Assembly (NCBI GenBank): GCA_910577685.1 | Contig: CAJTOH010000001.1 | Span: 1-64,000, forward strand | Origin: an uncultured Dorea sp. | GTDB lineage: Bacteria; Bacillota; Clostridia; Lachnospirales; Lachnospiraceae | DNA length: 64,000 nt | Direction: 5' to 3' | Shown: in pieces, positions 32,492 to 41,733 of the stretch | Layout of the letters: every line of letters begins with the position of its first letter | How positions within the stretch are numbered: the first letter of the stretch is position 1 | Position numbers and translations under genes: made by a program | The notes under the pieces: generated by a model | The model's input: the letters and a program-made list of their open reading frames with translations, nothing else | What the model was told of the DNA's origin: nothing | Databases searched by the model: none

Positions 32492-33676
32492 ATGACGGAT
32501 TTTTTGGTAAGAATTTTTATAAAAGACTATACGGAGATCGAGAGGGTGTCTGTCAGGACCGCCTACGGTGTGTTGGCGAGTGCGGTAGGCATCCTTTGCA
32601 ATGTCCTTTTATTTGCGGTAAAATGCGCGGTAGGATATCTCCTGCATAGTATTTCGGTCACGGCGGACGCGTTTAATAACTTATCGGACGCCGGATCGTC
32701 TGTGATCGGGCTTGTTGGAGTTAAGATGGCCAGTAAACCGGCTGACCGCGCGCATCCCTTCGGACACGGCAGGATAGAATATATCGCGGCGCTGATTGTG
32801 GCGTTTCTGGTAATGGAAGTGGGCTTCTCCTTTTTTAAGGATGCCGTGGGGAAGATTCAGGAACCGGAGGCGTTAAAATTTCAGGCCGTGTCCGTGGCGG
32901 TTCTGGCGCTGTCGGTCGGAGTTAAGCTGTGGATGGGGGTCTTCAACCGGAAACTTGGGCAGAGGATTGATTCCAAGGTGATGATGGCGACTGCCGCAGA
33001 CGCCATGGGAGATGTGATTACGACTGCGGCGACGATAGCTTCTCTTTTGTTTTTCCGGATCACGGGGGTGAATATCGACGGGATCGTGGGGCTTGGCGTG
33101 TCTCTTGTGGTAATGTGGGCCGGCGTGGGGATTGCGAAGGATACCTTGGAGCCGCTGATCGGAAAGGCTGTGGAGCCCAAGGAGTATGCAAGGATTACGG
33201 ATTTTGTGGAAGGGTACGACGGGGTTCTCGGAAGCCATGACCTGATTGTCCACAATTACGGGCCGGGCAGAAGCATGGCGTCTATCCATGCGGAGGTTCC
33301 CAATAATGTGGAGATTGAGGCGTCCCATGAGGTGATTGACCAGATTGAAAGGGATGCGCTAAGGCTGCTCGGCGTGTTTCTTGTGATCCATATGGATCCC
33401 GTGGAGACGCGGGATGTGCGGGTGATTCAGGCGAGGGAGCAGGTAGAGCGTATCCTCGAGGCGCTGGATCCGGCTGTGGCGATCCATGATTTCCGCATGG
33501 TGAACGGAGAAGAGCAGGTGAATCTCATTTTTGACATGGAGGTTCCTTATGAATACGACAATAAGAAACAGGATGAGCTTAAGATGACGCTGGTGAAGCT
33601 GCTGCAGATTACGGATCCGCGTTATCAGTGCGTGATCACGGTGGAAAGGAGTTACATAGGCGGTGGAGATGAGTAA
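32492..33676 (+). CDS. Cation diffusion facilitator transporter
   Basis: 394 aa inner-membrane divalent metal/proton antiporter. ATG 32492 has GGAGGAAG upstream and gives a normal N-terminus; an earlier in-frame start overlapping spoIIR would add 31 unlikely residues. Six predicted helices; the metal site NNLSD in TVTADAFNNLSDAGSS and its partner TAADAMGDVIT (D-x3-D) in helix 5 are present. The His-rich segment DRAHPFGHGRIEYIAALIV is characteristic. The C-terminal cytosolic metallochaperone-like domain (VHNYGPGRSMASIHAEVP) is long, with an additional ferredoxin-like unit. Metal not determinable from sequence. Confidence 0.92.
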   Translation: MTDFLVRIFIKDYTEIERVSVRTAYGVLASAVGILCNVLLFAVKCAVGYLLHSISVTADAFNNLSDAGSSVIGLVGVKMASKPADRAHPFGHGRIEYIAALIVAFLVMEVGFSFFKDAVGKIQEPEALKFQAVSVAVLALSVGVKLWMGVFNRKLGQRIDSKVMMATAADAMGDVITTAATIASLLFFRITGVNIDGIVGLGVSLVVMWAGVGIAKDTLEPLIGKAVEPKEYARITDFVEGYDGVLGSHDLIVHNYGPGRSMASIHAEVPNNVEIEASHEVIDQIERDALRLLGVFLVIHMDPVETRDVRVIQAREQVERILEALDPAVAIHDFRMVNGEEQVNLIFDMEVPYEYDNKKQDELKMTLVKLLQITDPRYQCVITVERSYIGGGDE

Positions 33677-34379
33677 CAGATATACTTTGGAGGGCAGGAT
33701 CCGGTTCAGCGAGGTAGATCATACGAGACGTATTACGCTTCCGGGGATCATCAATTATTTTCAGGATTGCAGTATATTCCACTCGGAGAGTCTGGGCGTC
33801 GGGCTCTCCCATTGTGCAGAGCGAAGAAAAGTCTGGGTCTTGTCGGCATGGCAGGTGGAGATTGACCGTTATCCCGCGCTGGGCGAGCAGGTGAGGGTCA
33901 GTACATGGGCAACGAAATTTGACGGACTGTTTGGCCTTCGCAATTTCTGTATGGAGGATGAGGGGCAGAAGATGACTGCGCGGGCAAACTCTGTGTGGGT
34001 CTATATGGATGTCTGTAAGGGAAGGCCTGCAAGGCCGGACAAGCGGGAGATTGAGCTGTACGGAACGGAGGAACCGCTGCCGATGGAGTATGCGCCGCGG
34101 AAGATTGAACTTCCGGAGGAATTCCGGGAAGGGGAGCCGTTTCCTGTGAGGAAGTACCATATCGACACGAACGAGCATGTGAATAACTGCCAGTATGTGC
34201 AGATGGCGCTTGAGGGGGTAAAGGAACCCAGGAAAGTGAAGAAGATGCGGGTGGAATATAAGAAGTCGGCCGTGTACGGCGATATTATTTACCCGAAGAC
34301 AGCGTATGATGAAAACAGGGTTGTAGTGGAATTGTGCGATGGAGAAGGGGCGGCTTATGCCGTGGCGGAGTTCTGCTGA
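33669..34379 (+). CDS. Acyl-ACP thioesterase
   Basis: 236 aa double hotdog-fold thioesterase releasing fatty acids from ACP. N-terminal hotdog: IRFSEVDHTRRITLPGIINY then LQ-type FQDCSIFHSESLG and VWVLSAWQVEIDRYP; second hotdog: VRKYHIDTNEHVNNCQYVQM, with the catalytic Asn-His-type residues (D-x-N-x-H-V-N-N). No signal peptide. The start overlaps the end of the CDF gene; ATG 33669 or GTG 33663 are both possible, the GTG being better spaced from AAAGGAG. In anaerobic Clostridia this family may set acyl chain length; the fab cluster lies 13 kb away. Confidence 0.88.
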   Translation: MSNRYTLEGRIRFSEVDHTRRITLPGIINYFQDCSIFHSESLGVGLSHCAERRKVWVLSAWQVEIDRYPALGEQVRVSTWATKFDGLFGLRNFCMEDEGQKMTARANSVWVYMDVCKGRPARPDKREIELYGTEEPLPMEYAPRKIELPEEFREGEPFPVRKYHIDTNEHVNNCQYVQMALEGVKEPRKVKKMRVEYKKSAVYGDIIYPKTAYDENRVVVELCDGEGAAYAVAEFC

Positions 34380-34461
34380 CGTTTCCCGGCCATACCGGAG
34401 AAACGGATGTAAACGGATTGCAGATATAAGTATATTCAACGAAGGAGGAGAGAAGAGACAG

Positions 34462-35301
34462 ATGTCATTATCAGAGAATTTGGGTAAAAAAGTAAGGTTG
34501 ATGATTGTGAAGGAGGTGGAGTTCGGCGTCTATCTGGGCAGCAGCCAGGAGAAGGTGCTGCTCCCGAAGAAACAGACGCCGCGGGGCTTGGAAGCGGGAG
34601 ATCCTGTGGAGGTGTTCCTGTATAAAGATTCCTCAGACCGGTTGATCGCAACCACGAACGAGCCGAAAATCACCCTTGGCGAGCTGGCGGCGCTGAAGGT
34701 TGTGGATGTGGGACGGATCGGGGCGTTCCTGGACTGGGGATTGGAGAAGGATCTTTTGCTGCCGTTCCGGGAACAGACGGCAAAGGTGAAGAAAGGCGAC
34801 GAGGTTTTGGCGGCCTTGTATGTGGATAAGTCGGGAAGGCTGTGCGCGACTATGAAGGTGTATGAACGACTTCGGCAGGATTCGCCCTATCAGAAGGACG
34901 ATCAGGTGGAAGGGATTATTTATGATACCAGTGATAATTTCGGCATTTTCGTTGCGGTGGACGACTGTTATTCCGCGCTGATTCCAAAGCGCGAGGCGTT
35001 CGGCAGCCTCAGGGTGGGCCAACGGATCCATGCCCGGGTTACGAAGGTCAGGGAAGACGGGAAGCTGGATCTTGCCGTGCGGGAGAAGGCCTTCCTTCAG
35101 ATGGATGCGGACGCACAGGCGGTCATGGAGCGGCTGGAAGAATACGGAGGACGGCTGCCGTTTACGGATAAGGCGGACCCGGAACGGATTAAGAACGAAT
35201 TCGGCATGAGTAAGAATGGGTTTAAGCGGGCTGTGGGGCGGCTTTTGAAAGAGGGCAAGATAGAAATTTGTGAAAAATCTATTGAAATTCGCAAAAGATA
35301 A
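34462..35301 (+). CDS. CvfB-like S1 RNA-binding protein
   Basis: 279 aa. The ATG follows GAAGGAGGAGAG; a start at 34339 inside the previous gene is unlikely. Three S1-like OB folds followed by a winged-helix end: LGKKVRLMIVKEVEFGVYLG (first), ALKVVDVGRIGAFLDWGLEK (second) and QVEGIIYDTSDNFGIFVAVD (third), then NEFGMSKNGFKRAVGRLLKE. This order is that of CvfB/YitL, a nucleic-acid-binding regulator of virulence factor expression in staphylococci. In this organism the role is unknown, probably post-transcriptional. Confidence 0.88.
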   Translation: MSLSENLGKKVRLMIVKEVEFGVYLGSSQEKVLLPKKQTPRGLEAGDPVEVFLYKDSSDRLIATTNEPKITLGELAALKVVDVGRIGAFLDWGLEKDLLLPFREQTAKVKKGDEVLAALYVDKSGRLCATMKVYERLRQDSPYQKDDQVEGIIYDTSDNFGIFVAVDDCYSALIPKREAFGSLRVGQRIHARVTKVREDGKLDLAVREKAFLQMDADAQAVMERLEEYGGRLPFTDKADPERIKNEFGMSKNGFKRAVGRLLKEGKIEICEKSIEIRKR

Positions 35302-35361
35302 GGTATAATAGGGAAGACAACGAAGAAAGATAAGGAAATTAAGAAAGGAGCTTTTTGGATC

Positions 35362-35598
35362 ATGAAAGTGCAGAACATTACGAACATTGACAAATTTTTT
35401 TCTGTAATTGACGATTGCTCAGGAAAAGTAGAATTGGTAACGGGAGAGGGAGACAGGCTGAATTTGAAGTCTAAGCTGTCTCAGTATGTATCTATGGCGA
35501 ATATTTTCTCGAACGGAGAGATCCCGGAATTGGAGATCATAGCATATGAGAAGGATGATATAGACAAGCTGGTGAAGTTCATGGTGGACGGCGAGTAG
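35362..35598 (+). CDS. HPr-like fold protein lacking the active His
   Basis: 78 aa. The segment GDRLNLKSKLSQYVSMANIF followed by PELEIIAYEKDDIDKLVKFM matches the second half of HPr phosphocarriers (NLKS-x-n-M, then GxE-type acidic helix). The usual GLHARPA motif with phospho-His15 is replaced by NIDKFFSVIDDCSG, so it cannot act as a normal PTS carrier. Such proteins are common in Lachnospiraceae and have no defined role; they may be regulatory or degenerate. Ribosome site AAAGGAGC. A strong terminator follows. Confidence 0.6.
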   Translation: MKVQNITNIDKFFSVIDDCSGKVELVTGEGDRLNLKSKLSQYVSMANIFSNGEIPELEIIAYEKDDIDKLVKFMVDGE

Positions 35599-35628
35599 GG
35601 TATACCGGCCATCAGCGGCAGGCGCATG

Positions 35629-35666
35629 AAAAGGTGTTCCCGGGATATTGTGGGAGCGCCTTTTTT
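35629..35666 (+). terminator. Terminator before dnaE
   Basis: AAAAGGTGTTCCC (35629-35641) pairs, with wobbles, to GGGAGCGCCTTTT, ending in six T (35661-35666). Confidence 0.75.
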
Positions 35667-35714
35667 CTATGAAATATATTCTTTCGGGATGCTATCGGCG
35701 GAAAAGGAGAAAAT

Positions 35715-38700
35715 ATGAGTTTTGCACATCTTCACGTCCACACAGAGTACAGCCTGCTGGACGGTTCGAATAAGATAAAGGAATGTGTTTCCCGTGTGAA
35801 GGAACTTGGGATGAATAGTGTGGCGATCACGGACCACGGCGTAATGTTCGGCGTGATCGACTTTTACCGGGCGGCGCGGGCGGCCGGGATTAAGCCGATC
35901 CTTGGATGCGAGGTCTATGTGGCTCCGGGGTCCCGCTTCGACAAAGAGGCGGTGGGGAACGGCGACGACCGTTATTACCATCTGGTGCTTCTTGCGGAAA
36001 ATGACGCGGGCTACCACAATTTGATGAAGATCGTCTCCCGCGGGTTCACGGAGGGGTATTACTATAAACCCCGTGTAGATTTGGAGGTACTCCGGGAGTT
36101 CCACGAGGGAATCATCGCCCTGAGCGCCTGCCTTGCCGGGGAGGTCCAGAAGAATATTCTGCGGGGCATGTATGACGAGGGGAAAGAGGCGGCCTATCGG
36201 TATCAGGATATTTTCGGGAAGGGGAATTTTTTCCTTGAGCTTCAGGATCATGGGATGCGGGAGCAGAAACTGGTGAACCAGTCGCTGCTTAGGATGTCGA
36301 AAGAGACGGGGATTGATTTGGCGGCGACCAACGACATCCATTATACCTACGCAGAGGATGAGAAACCTCATGATATGCTGCTGTGCATCCAGACCGGCAA
36401 GAAACTTTCGGATGAGAACAGGATGCGGTATGAGGGAGGACAGTATTATATCAAATCGGAGGAAGAGATGCAGGAACTCTTCCCCTATGCGCCGGAGGCT
36501 CTTGAGAATACCCAGAAGATTGCCGACCGGTGTAATGTGGAGATTGAATTCGGCGTCACGAAACTGCCTAAATACGACGTGCCGGAGGGGTTCACTTCAT
36601 GGGAGTACCTGAACCATCTGTGCAGGGAAGGCCTTAAGAGGCGGTATCCGAATCAGGGGGATGAGCTGTCGAAGCGGCTGGAATATGAGCTGTCTGTCAT
36701 CAAATCTATGGGGTATGTGGATTATTTCCTCATTGTGTGGGACTTTATCAAATACGCGAAGGATCACAATATTATGGTTGGGCCGGGGCGAGGCTCCGCC
36801 GCGGGAAGTATCGTGGCGTACTGCCTCGAGATTACCAGTATCGATCCTATCCGGTATCAGCTCCTGTTCGAGCGTTTCCTGAACCCGGAACGAGTGTCTA
36901 TGCCGGATATTGACGTGGATTTCTGTTTTGAGCGCCGGCAGGAGGTTATCGATTACGTGGTGGAAAAATACGGCTCGGACAGGGTTGTGCAGATTGTCAC
37001 TTTTGGTACGATGGCGGCCAAGGGCGTGGTGCGGGATGTGGGAAGGGTTATGGATCTTCCCTATGCGTTTGTGGATGGGATTGCGAAGATGATACCGCGC
37101 GAACCGGGGGTTAATATTACGCTGGACCGCGCCCTTGTGATGAATCCGGATCTCAAGAAGCTGTATCAGGAAGACGAGCAGGTTCACGAGCTGATTGATA
37201 TGTCCAAGAGGTTAGAGGGGCTTCCAAGACACACCTCCATGCATGCGGCGGGCGTGGTGATAAGCCAGAAGTCTATTGACGAGTATGTGCCTCTCTCTCT
37301 GGGGTCCGACGGTTCTGTTACGACGCAGTTTACTATGACGACGCTGGAAGAGCTGGGGCTTTTGAAAATGGATTTCCTTGGTCTTCGGACTCTGACGGTG
37401 ATTCAGGATGCCGCGAGGCTTGCGGGGGAGAGCGCCGGGGCGGCCATTGACATGGAGAACATAGACTACAATGACAAGGCGGTGCTGTCCTCCATCGGAA
37501 CCGGCCGCACAGACGGTATTTTCCAGTTGGAGAGCGGCGGGATGAAGAGCTTTATGAAGGAATTAAAGCCACAGAATCTGGAGGACGTGATTGCGGGAAT
37601 CTCCCTGTACCGTCCGGGACCGATGGATTTCATCCCTCAGTATATCAGGGGAAAGGATCATCCTGAGACGATCACCTACGACTGTCCGCAGTTGGAACCG
37701 ATTCTTGCCCCTACTTACGGATGTATCGTTTATCAGGAACAGGTTATGCAGATCGTGCGGGACCTTGCGGGCTATACTCTCGGGCGGAGCGACCTTCTGC
37801 GTCGGGCAATGTCCAAGAAGAAGGGCGACGTCATGCAGAAGGAGCGCAAAAGCTTCGTCTATGGGAATGTGGAAGAAGGGGTTCCGGGATGTATCGCCAA
37901 CGGGATCGATGAGAAGACGGCCAATAAGATCTACGATGAGATGATTGATTTTGCGAAATATGCGTTTAATAAGTCCCATGCGGCGGCTTATGCCGTTGTA
38001 GCGTATCAGACGGCTTGGCTGAAATATTATTATCCCGTGGAATTCATGGCGGCCCTTATGACTTCCGTAATCGATGCTCCCAGCAAAGTGGCGGAGTATA
38101 TATATACCTGCCGGCAGATGGGGATTGATATATTATCGCCGGACATTAACAAGGGAGTGGGAAACTTCTCTGTGGATAACGGGGATATCCGTTATGCGCT
38201 GACGGCCATCAAGAGTATCGGACGCCCCGTGATCGCCGCGGTCATAGAAGAGCGGGAAGCGAGAGGGAATTTCCGGAACCTGAAAGATTTTATTGAACGG
38301 ATGGCGGGAAAGGATATCAATAAACGGACGATCGAGAACTTCATCAAGTCGGGGACCTTCGACAGTCTGGGAGGGACGAGAAAACAGTACATGGTGATCT
38401 ATGTGCAGATCATGGATCAGGTGAATCAGGAACGGAAGAACTCCATGACAGGGCAGATGTCGCTGTTTGACATGGTGGGCGAGGAGGAAAAGGCGGAATT
38501 CGACGTCCCGCTGCCGGAGGTGGGAGAGTATGAGAAGGAGACGAAATTCGCGTTCGAGAAGGAAGTTCTCGGCTTCTACTTAAGCGGTCATCCCATGGAG
38601 GAATATGAAGAAAAATGGAAGAAGAACATTTCCAAAACAACGCTGGATTTTCAGATTGATGAGGATACGGGAAGGACCAAGGTATCCGACGGGTCAAGGG

Positions 38701-39197
38701 AGGTCATCGGCGGCATGATTACGTCGAAGACTATCAAGTATACCAAGCAGAATAAGGTGATGGCTTTCGTGACCCTTGAGGATCTGGCGGGAGCCGTGGA
38801 GGTGGTGGTATTCCCGCGGGACTATGAGAAGAACCAGCAATATTTGAATGAAGACGCGAAGGTATTCATCCGGGGAAGGGTGTCGGAGGAGGACGAGGCG
38901 GCAAGCAAACTGATCTGCGAGAAGGTGATCCCGTTTGAGCAGACGAAAAGGGAGCTGTGGCTTCAGTACGCCGATAAAGAATCGTATCTGAAAGGGGAGG
39001 CGGAACTTTTTGATTTGCTCCATGATTCGGACGGTAAGGACGCCGTTGTGATCTACTGTAAGAAGGAGAAGGCGATCAAGCGTCTGGCGGCGAACCGGAG
39101 CGTCAATGCGGATAAGCTGCTGCTGAACAAATTGACGAATTATCTGGGAGAATCTTGTGTAAAAGTAATAGAAAAACCCATTGAAAAGCTTTGTTAA
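35715..39197 (+). CDS. dnaE: DNA polymerase III alpha subunit
   Basis: 1160 aa replicative polymerase of the DnaE1 type. N-terminal PHP domain: HLHVHTEYSLLDG and ITDHGVMFGVIDFY, with the metal-binding residues. Polymerase active site PDIDVDF starts at residue 397 (two catalytic Asp), preceded by GPGRGSAAGS, a conserved palm/finger segment. Later: SLYRPGPMDFIPQYI, KSHAAAYAVVAYQTAWLKYY (Y-family-like helix), a helix-hairpin-helix around GNFRNLKDFIERM, and a C-terminal OB domain, VIGGMITSKTIKYTKQNK. Length matches the family. It has its own upstream terminator and starts 14 bp after AAAAGGAG. PolC, the second Gram-positive polymerase, is not in this window. Confidence 0.97.
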   Translation: MSFAHLHVHTEYSLLDGSNKIKECVSRVKELGMNSVAITDHGVMFGVIDFYRAARAAGIKPILGCEVYVAPGSRFDKEAVGNGDDRYYHLVLLAENDAGYHNLMKIVSRGFTEGYYYKPRVDLEVLREFHEGIIALSACLAGEVQKNILRGMYDEGKEAAYRYQDIFGKGNFFLELQDHGMREQKLVNQSLLRMSKETGIDLAATNDIHYTYAEDEKPHDMLLCIQTGKKLSDENRMRYEGGQYYIKSEEEMQELFPYAPEALENTQKIADRCNVEIEFGVTKLPKYDVPEGFTSWEYLNHLCREGLKRRYPNQGDELSKRLEYELSVIKSMGYVDYFLIVWDFIKYAKDHNIMVGPGRGSAAGSIVAYCLEITSIDPIRYQLLFERFLNPERVSMPDIDVDFCFERRQEVIDYVVEKYGSDRVVQIVTFGTMAAKGVVRDVGRVMDLPYAFVDGIAKMIPREPGVNITLDRALVMNPDLKKLYQEDEQVHELIDMSKRLEGLPRHTSMHAAGVVISQKSIDEYVPLSLGSDGSVTTQFTMTTLEELGLLKMDFLGLRTLTVIQDAARLAGESAGAAIDMENIDYNDKAVLSSIGTGRTDGIFQLESGGMKSFMKELKPQNLEDVIAGISLYRPGPMDFIPQYIRGKDHPETITYDCPQLEPILAPTYGCIVYQEQVMQIVRDLAGYTLGRSDLLRRAMSKKKGDVMQKERKSFVYGNVEEGVPGCIANGIDEKTANKIYDEMIDFAKYAFNKSHAAAYAVVAYQTAWLKYYYPVEFMAALMTSVIDAPSKVAEYIYTCRQMGIDILSPDINKGVGNFSVDNGDIRYALTAIKSIGRPVIAAVIEEREARGNFRNLKDFIERMAGKDINKRTIENFIKSGTFDSLGGTRKQYMVIYVQIMDQVNQERKNSMTGQMSLFDMVGEEEKAEFDVPLPEVGEYEKETKFAFEKEVLGFYLSGHPMEEYEEKWKKNISKTTLDFQIDEDTGRTKVSDGSREVIGGMITSKTIKYTKQNKVMAFVTLEDLAGAVEVVVFPRDYEKNQQYLNEDAKVFIRGRVSEEDEAASKLICEKVIPFEQTKRELWLQYADKESYLKGEAELFDLLHDSDGKDAVVIYCKKEKAIKRLAANRSVNADKLLLNKLTNYLGESCVKVIEKPIEKLC

Positions 39198-39209
39198 ATA
39201 ATGTACAAT
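39181..39209 (+). promoter_or_regulatory. Promoter of pfkA
   Basis: TTGAAA (39181-39186), 17-bp spacer, TACAAT (39204-39209). The -35 overlaps the last codons of dnaE. Confidence 0.5.
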
Positions 39210-39312
39210 GAGGGGCGAGGAAGACAGATAGAAAATGATTCCGGTGGAATGGTCATTTTGCGCTGGGATCATAGATGCTCAACATGAATGACTACACATG
39301 GAGGAATGATTT

Positions 39313-40287
39313 ATGTCAAAAGTAATTCGTACAATCGGAGTATTAACCAGTGGAGGCGACGCGCCGGGTATGAATGCGGCAATCCGCGCCGTTGTTCGTA
39401 CGGGACTTGGCAAGGGCCTGAGAGTCAGAGGAATCAGGAAGGGTTATCAGGGACTGTTGGATGAAGAGATCATCGACTTGTCTGCGAGAGACGTTTCCGA
39501 TACGATCCAGCGCGGAGGTACGATTCTTCAGACTGCGCGGTGTGAAGAGATGCGCACGGAAGAAGGGCAGCAGAAGGCGGCTGCAATCCTGAAAAAGTAT
39601 GGTGTGGACGGTCTTGTGGTAATCGGCGGAGACGGTTCTTTTGCCGGTGCGCAGGCGTTGGCGAACCTTGGAATCAACACGATCGGGGTTCCGGGGACGA
39701 TTGATCTTGATATTGCCTGTACCGAATATACTATTGGGTTTGATACTGCCGTGAATACGGCGATGGAAGCCATTGATAAAGTGCGCGATACGTCCACGTC
39801 CCATGAGAGATGCTCCATTATCGAAGTAATGGGAAGAGACGCGGGATATCTGGCTCTGTGGTGCGGAATTGCCAACGGTGCGGAACGTATTCTGCTTCCG
39901 GAAGAGCACGGGTACGACGAGGCGGCGATCGTGGACGATATCCAGGAGTGCAGAAAGCGCGGTAAGAAGAATTATATCATCATTAATGCGGAGGGCATCG
40001 GAGGCTCTATCGAGATGGCGGAGAGAATTGAGGAAGCTACCGGCATGGAGACACGGGCGACGATTATCGGACACATGCAGCGCGGAGGAAGCCCGACCTG
40101 TAAGGACAGGGTTTATGCTTCTATTATGGGGGCCATGGCGGTTAATCTCCTGATCGAAGGAAAATCAAACCGCGTTGTGGGATATAAGCACGGACAGTAT
40201 GTGGACTTTGATATTAACGAGGCGCTCGGCATGCAGAAGGGTATTCCGGTTTACCAGTATGAGATTGCGAAAGAGCTGGCGTTGTAG
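39313..40287 (+). CDS. pfkA: ATP-dependent 6-phosphofructokinase
   Basis: 324 aa glycolytic enzyme phosphorylating fructose 6-phosphate. Motifs: LTSGGDAPGMNAAIRAVVRT (ATP), GGDGSFAGAQAL (the Gly-Ser form marks ATP rather than pyrophosphate use), VPGTIDLDIACTEYTIGFD with the catalytic Asp (TIDxD); the third position is Leu instead of the more usual Asn, a variant seen in Clostridia. MGRDAGYLALWCG and IGHMQRGGSPTCKDR close the active site. Ribosome site GGAGGAATG. Monocistronic: own promoter and terminator. Confidence 0.97.
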   Translation: MSKVIRTIGVLTSGGDAPGMNAAIRAVVRTGLGKGLRVRGIRKGYQGLLDEEIIDLSARDVSDTIQRGGTILQTARCEEMRTEEGQQKAAAILKKYGVDGLVVIGGDGSFAGAQALANLGINTIGVPGTIDLDIACTEYTIGFDTAVNTAMEAIDKVRDTSTSHERCSIIEVMGRDAGYLALWCGIANGAERILLPEEHGYDEAAIVDDIQECRKRGKKNYIIINAEGIGGSIEMAERIEEATGMETRATIIGHMQRGGSPTCKDRVYASIMGAMAVNLLIEGKSNRVVGYKHGQYVDFDINEALGMQKGIPVYQYEIAKELAL

Positions 40288-40330
40288 AGCGTCGGTTCGC
40301 CTTACCTTGGGTAATTTTTGTTGACGGCAG

Positions 40331-40358
40331 GCTCCCCGGAAGGGGAGCGTTTCTTTTT
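40331..40358 (+). terminator. Terminator after pfkA
   Basis: GCTCCCC (40331-40337), loop GGAA, GGGGAGC (40342-40348), then GTTTCTTTTT. Confidence 0.8.
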
Positions 40359-40378
40359 ATAAAAACTCTTTGTTTGCC

Positions 40379-40407
40379 TTGAAATTCTATGGTTTAGGCG
40401 GTACAAT
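40379..40407 (+). promoter_or_regulatory. Promoter of murI
   Basis: TTGAAA (40379-40384), 17-bp spacer, TACAAT (40402-40407); same elements and spacing as the pfkA promoter. Confidence 0.55.
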
Positions 40408-40440
40408 GAATAGTACGGATGCATAAAGGAGATTTTAAGT

Positions 40441-41262
40441 GTGAAGAGTAATTCGAATAGCAAGGCTCCGATAGGGGTCTTTGATTCAGGCGTGGGCGGA
40501 TTGACGGTTGCAAGGGAGATTATGCGCCAGCTTCCCCATGAAAATATCGTATATTTCGGAGATACGGCGAGAGTCCCTTATGGAAGCAAGTCTAGGAACA
40601 GCATTATCCGGTTTTCCGGACAGATTATCCGGTTCCTTGAGACGAAGTCTGTTAAGGCGATCGTGATTGCCTGCAACACGGCGAGCGCGCTGGCGCTGGA
40701 GGCAGTGAAGGAAGAGACGGCGGTTCCGGTAATCGGGGTGATAGTCCCGGGAGCGCGGGCGGCCGTACAGGCAACGGAGAATGGGATCATCGGCGTGGCG
40801 GGGACGGAGGCCACCATCCGAAGCGAGACGTATACCAAAGTAATTAAGGAGATGAATCCCGAAGCCGTTGTCATAGGGAAGCCCTGTCCGCTGTTCGTAC
40901 CGTTGGTGGAGGAAGGATTTGCGAAGCATAAGATCACGAAAGAAGTGATCGATATCTATTTGTCGGAGATGAGACGGACGGAGATAGACACAATGATTCT
41001 CGGGTGTACCCACTATCCGCTGCTGAGATCGAGGATTATGGCGTATTTTGGCGAGAAGGTACATATCGTGAATCCTGCATATGAGACGGCCATGGACTTG
41101 AAAAAGATCCTGAATGAAAGAGGGATCGCCAACGAGTCGGGTGAAGCGGCGTCCTATGAATTCTATGTCAGCGATGCTGCGGAGAAGTTTACCCGGCTGG
41201 CGAACACGATCCTGTCTTACGATTTGGCGGCAACGAAACTGGTCAATATAGAAGAATATTAG
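40441..41262 (+). CDS. murI: Glutamate racemase
   Basis: 273 aa cofactor-independent racemase supplying D-glutamate for peptidoglycan. GTG start with AAAGGAGATTTTAA upstream. Motifs: GVFDSGVGGLTVAREI, FGDTARVPYG, IACNTASALAL (first catalytic Cys) and LGCTHYPLLRSRI (second catalytic Cys). Length is normal. The DUF1934 gene follows after 8 bp, so they are cotranscribed. Confidence 0.96.
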   Translation: MKSNSNSKAPIGVFDSGVGGLTVAREIMRQLPHENIVYFGDTARVPYGSKSRNSIIRFSGQIIRFLETKSVKAIVIACNTASALALEAVKEETAVPVIGVIVPGARAAVQATENGIIGVAGTEATIRSETYTKVIKEMNPEAVVIGKPCPLFVPLVEEGFAKHKITKEVIDIYLSEMRRTEIDTMILGCTHYPLLRSRIMAYFGEKVHIVNPAYETAMDLKKILNERGIANESGEAASYEFYVSDAAEKFTRLANTILSYDLAATKLVNIEEY

Positions 41263-41270
41263 GTGAGTTT

Positions 41271-41714
41271 ATGACGAAAGACGTATTGTTAAGTATATCC
41301 GGTTTACACTATGAGACGTCGGCTTTAGCAGAAGATGATGAGAACGAGCCGATTGAGGTAATTACCCCTGCAACCTATTATTTTAAGAATAATAAGCACT
41401 ATGTACTCTACGAAGAAGTCGTAGAGGGGATGTCCGGAATAATCAGGAATAAAGTACGGATTGCGGATGACAAATTAGAGATCATGAAGAGCGGGCTGTC
41501 TAATACGCATATGATATTCGAGCGGGATAAGATGAATATTACCCAGTATGAGACGCCTTACGGCGAGCTGCTGGTAGGGACGCATACAAAGGATATGCAG
41601 GTAGAGGTGTCGGAGGAGAAGATTGACGTCCATGTGAACTATGCGCTGGATGTGAATAGTGAGACGATAGCGGACTGTAATATTGTGATGAATATAAAAG
41701 CACTGGAGCGTTAA
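41271..41714 (+). CDS. DUF1934 beta-barrel protein
   Basis: 147 aa of the DUF1934/YwiB family, a small lipocalin-like beta barrel of unknown function widespread in Firmicutes. Visible family pattern: ISGLHYETSALAEDDENEPI, TPATYYFKNNKHYVLYEEV and a strand series to the end (VHVNYALDVNSETIADCNIV). Cytosolic. Directly follows murI; the stop codon lies in the loop of a bidirectional terminator. Confidence 0.88.
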   Translation: MTKDVLLSISGLHYETSALAEDDENEPIEVITPATYYFKNNKHYVLYEEVVEGMSGIIRNKVRIADDKLEIMKSGLSNTHMIFERDKMNITQYETPYGELLVGTHTKDMQVEVSEEKIDVHVNYALDVNSETIADCNIVMNIKALER

Positions 41715-41729
41715 TCTTCCAGTGCTTTT
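41696..41729. terminator. Bidirectional terminator
   Basis: AAAAGCACTGGA (41696-41707) pairs perfectly with TCCAGTGCTTTT (41718-41729). It separates the murI operon from the convergent gene at 41734 and overlaps the DUF1934 stop codon. Confidence 0.85.
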
Positions 41730-41733
41730 GCAG

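Noticed and set aside
39720..39740. TIDLD in PfkA as a broken active site
   Set aside because: Both Asp residues are present, and the Leu variant is seen in Clostridia enzymes, as far as I recall.
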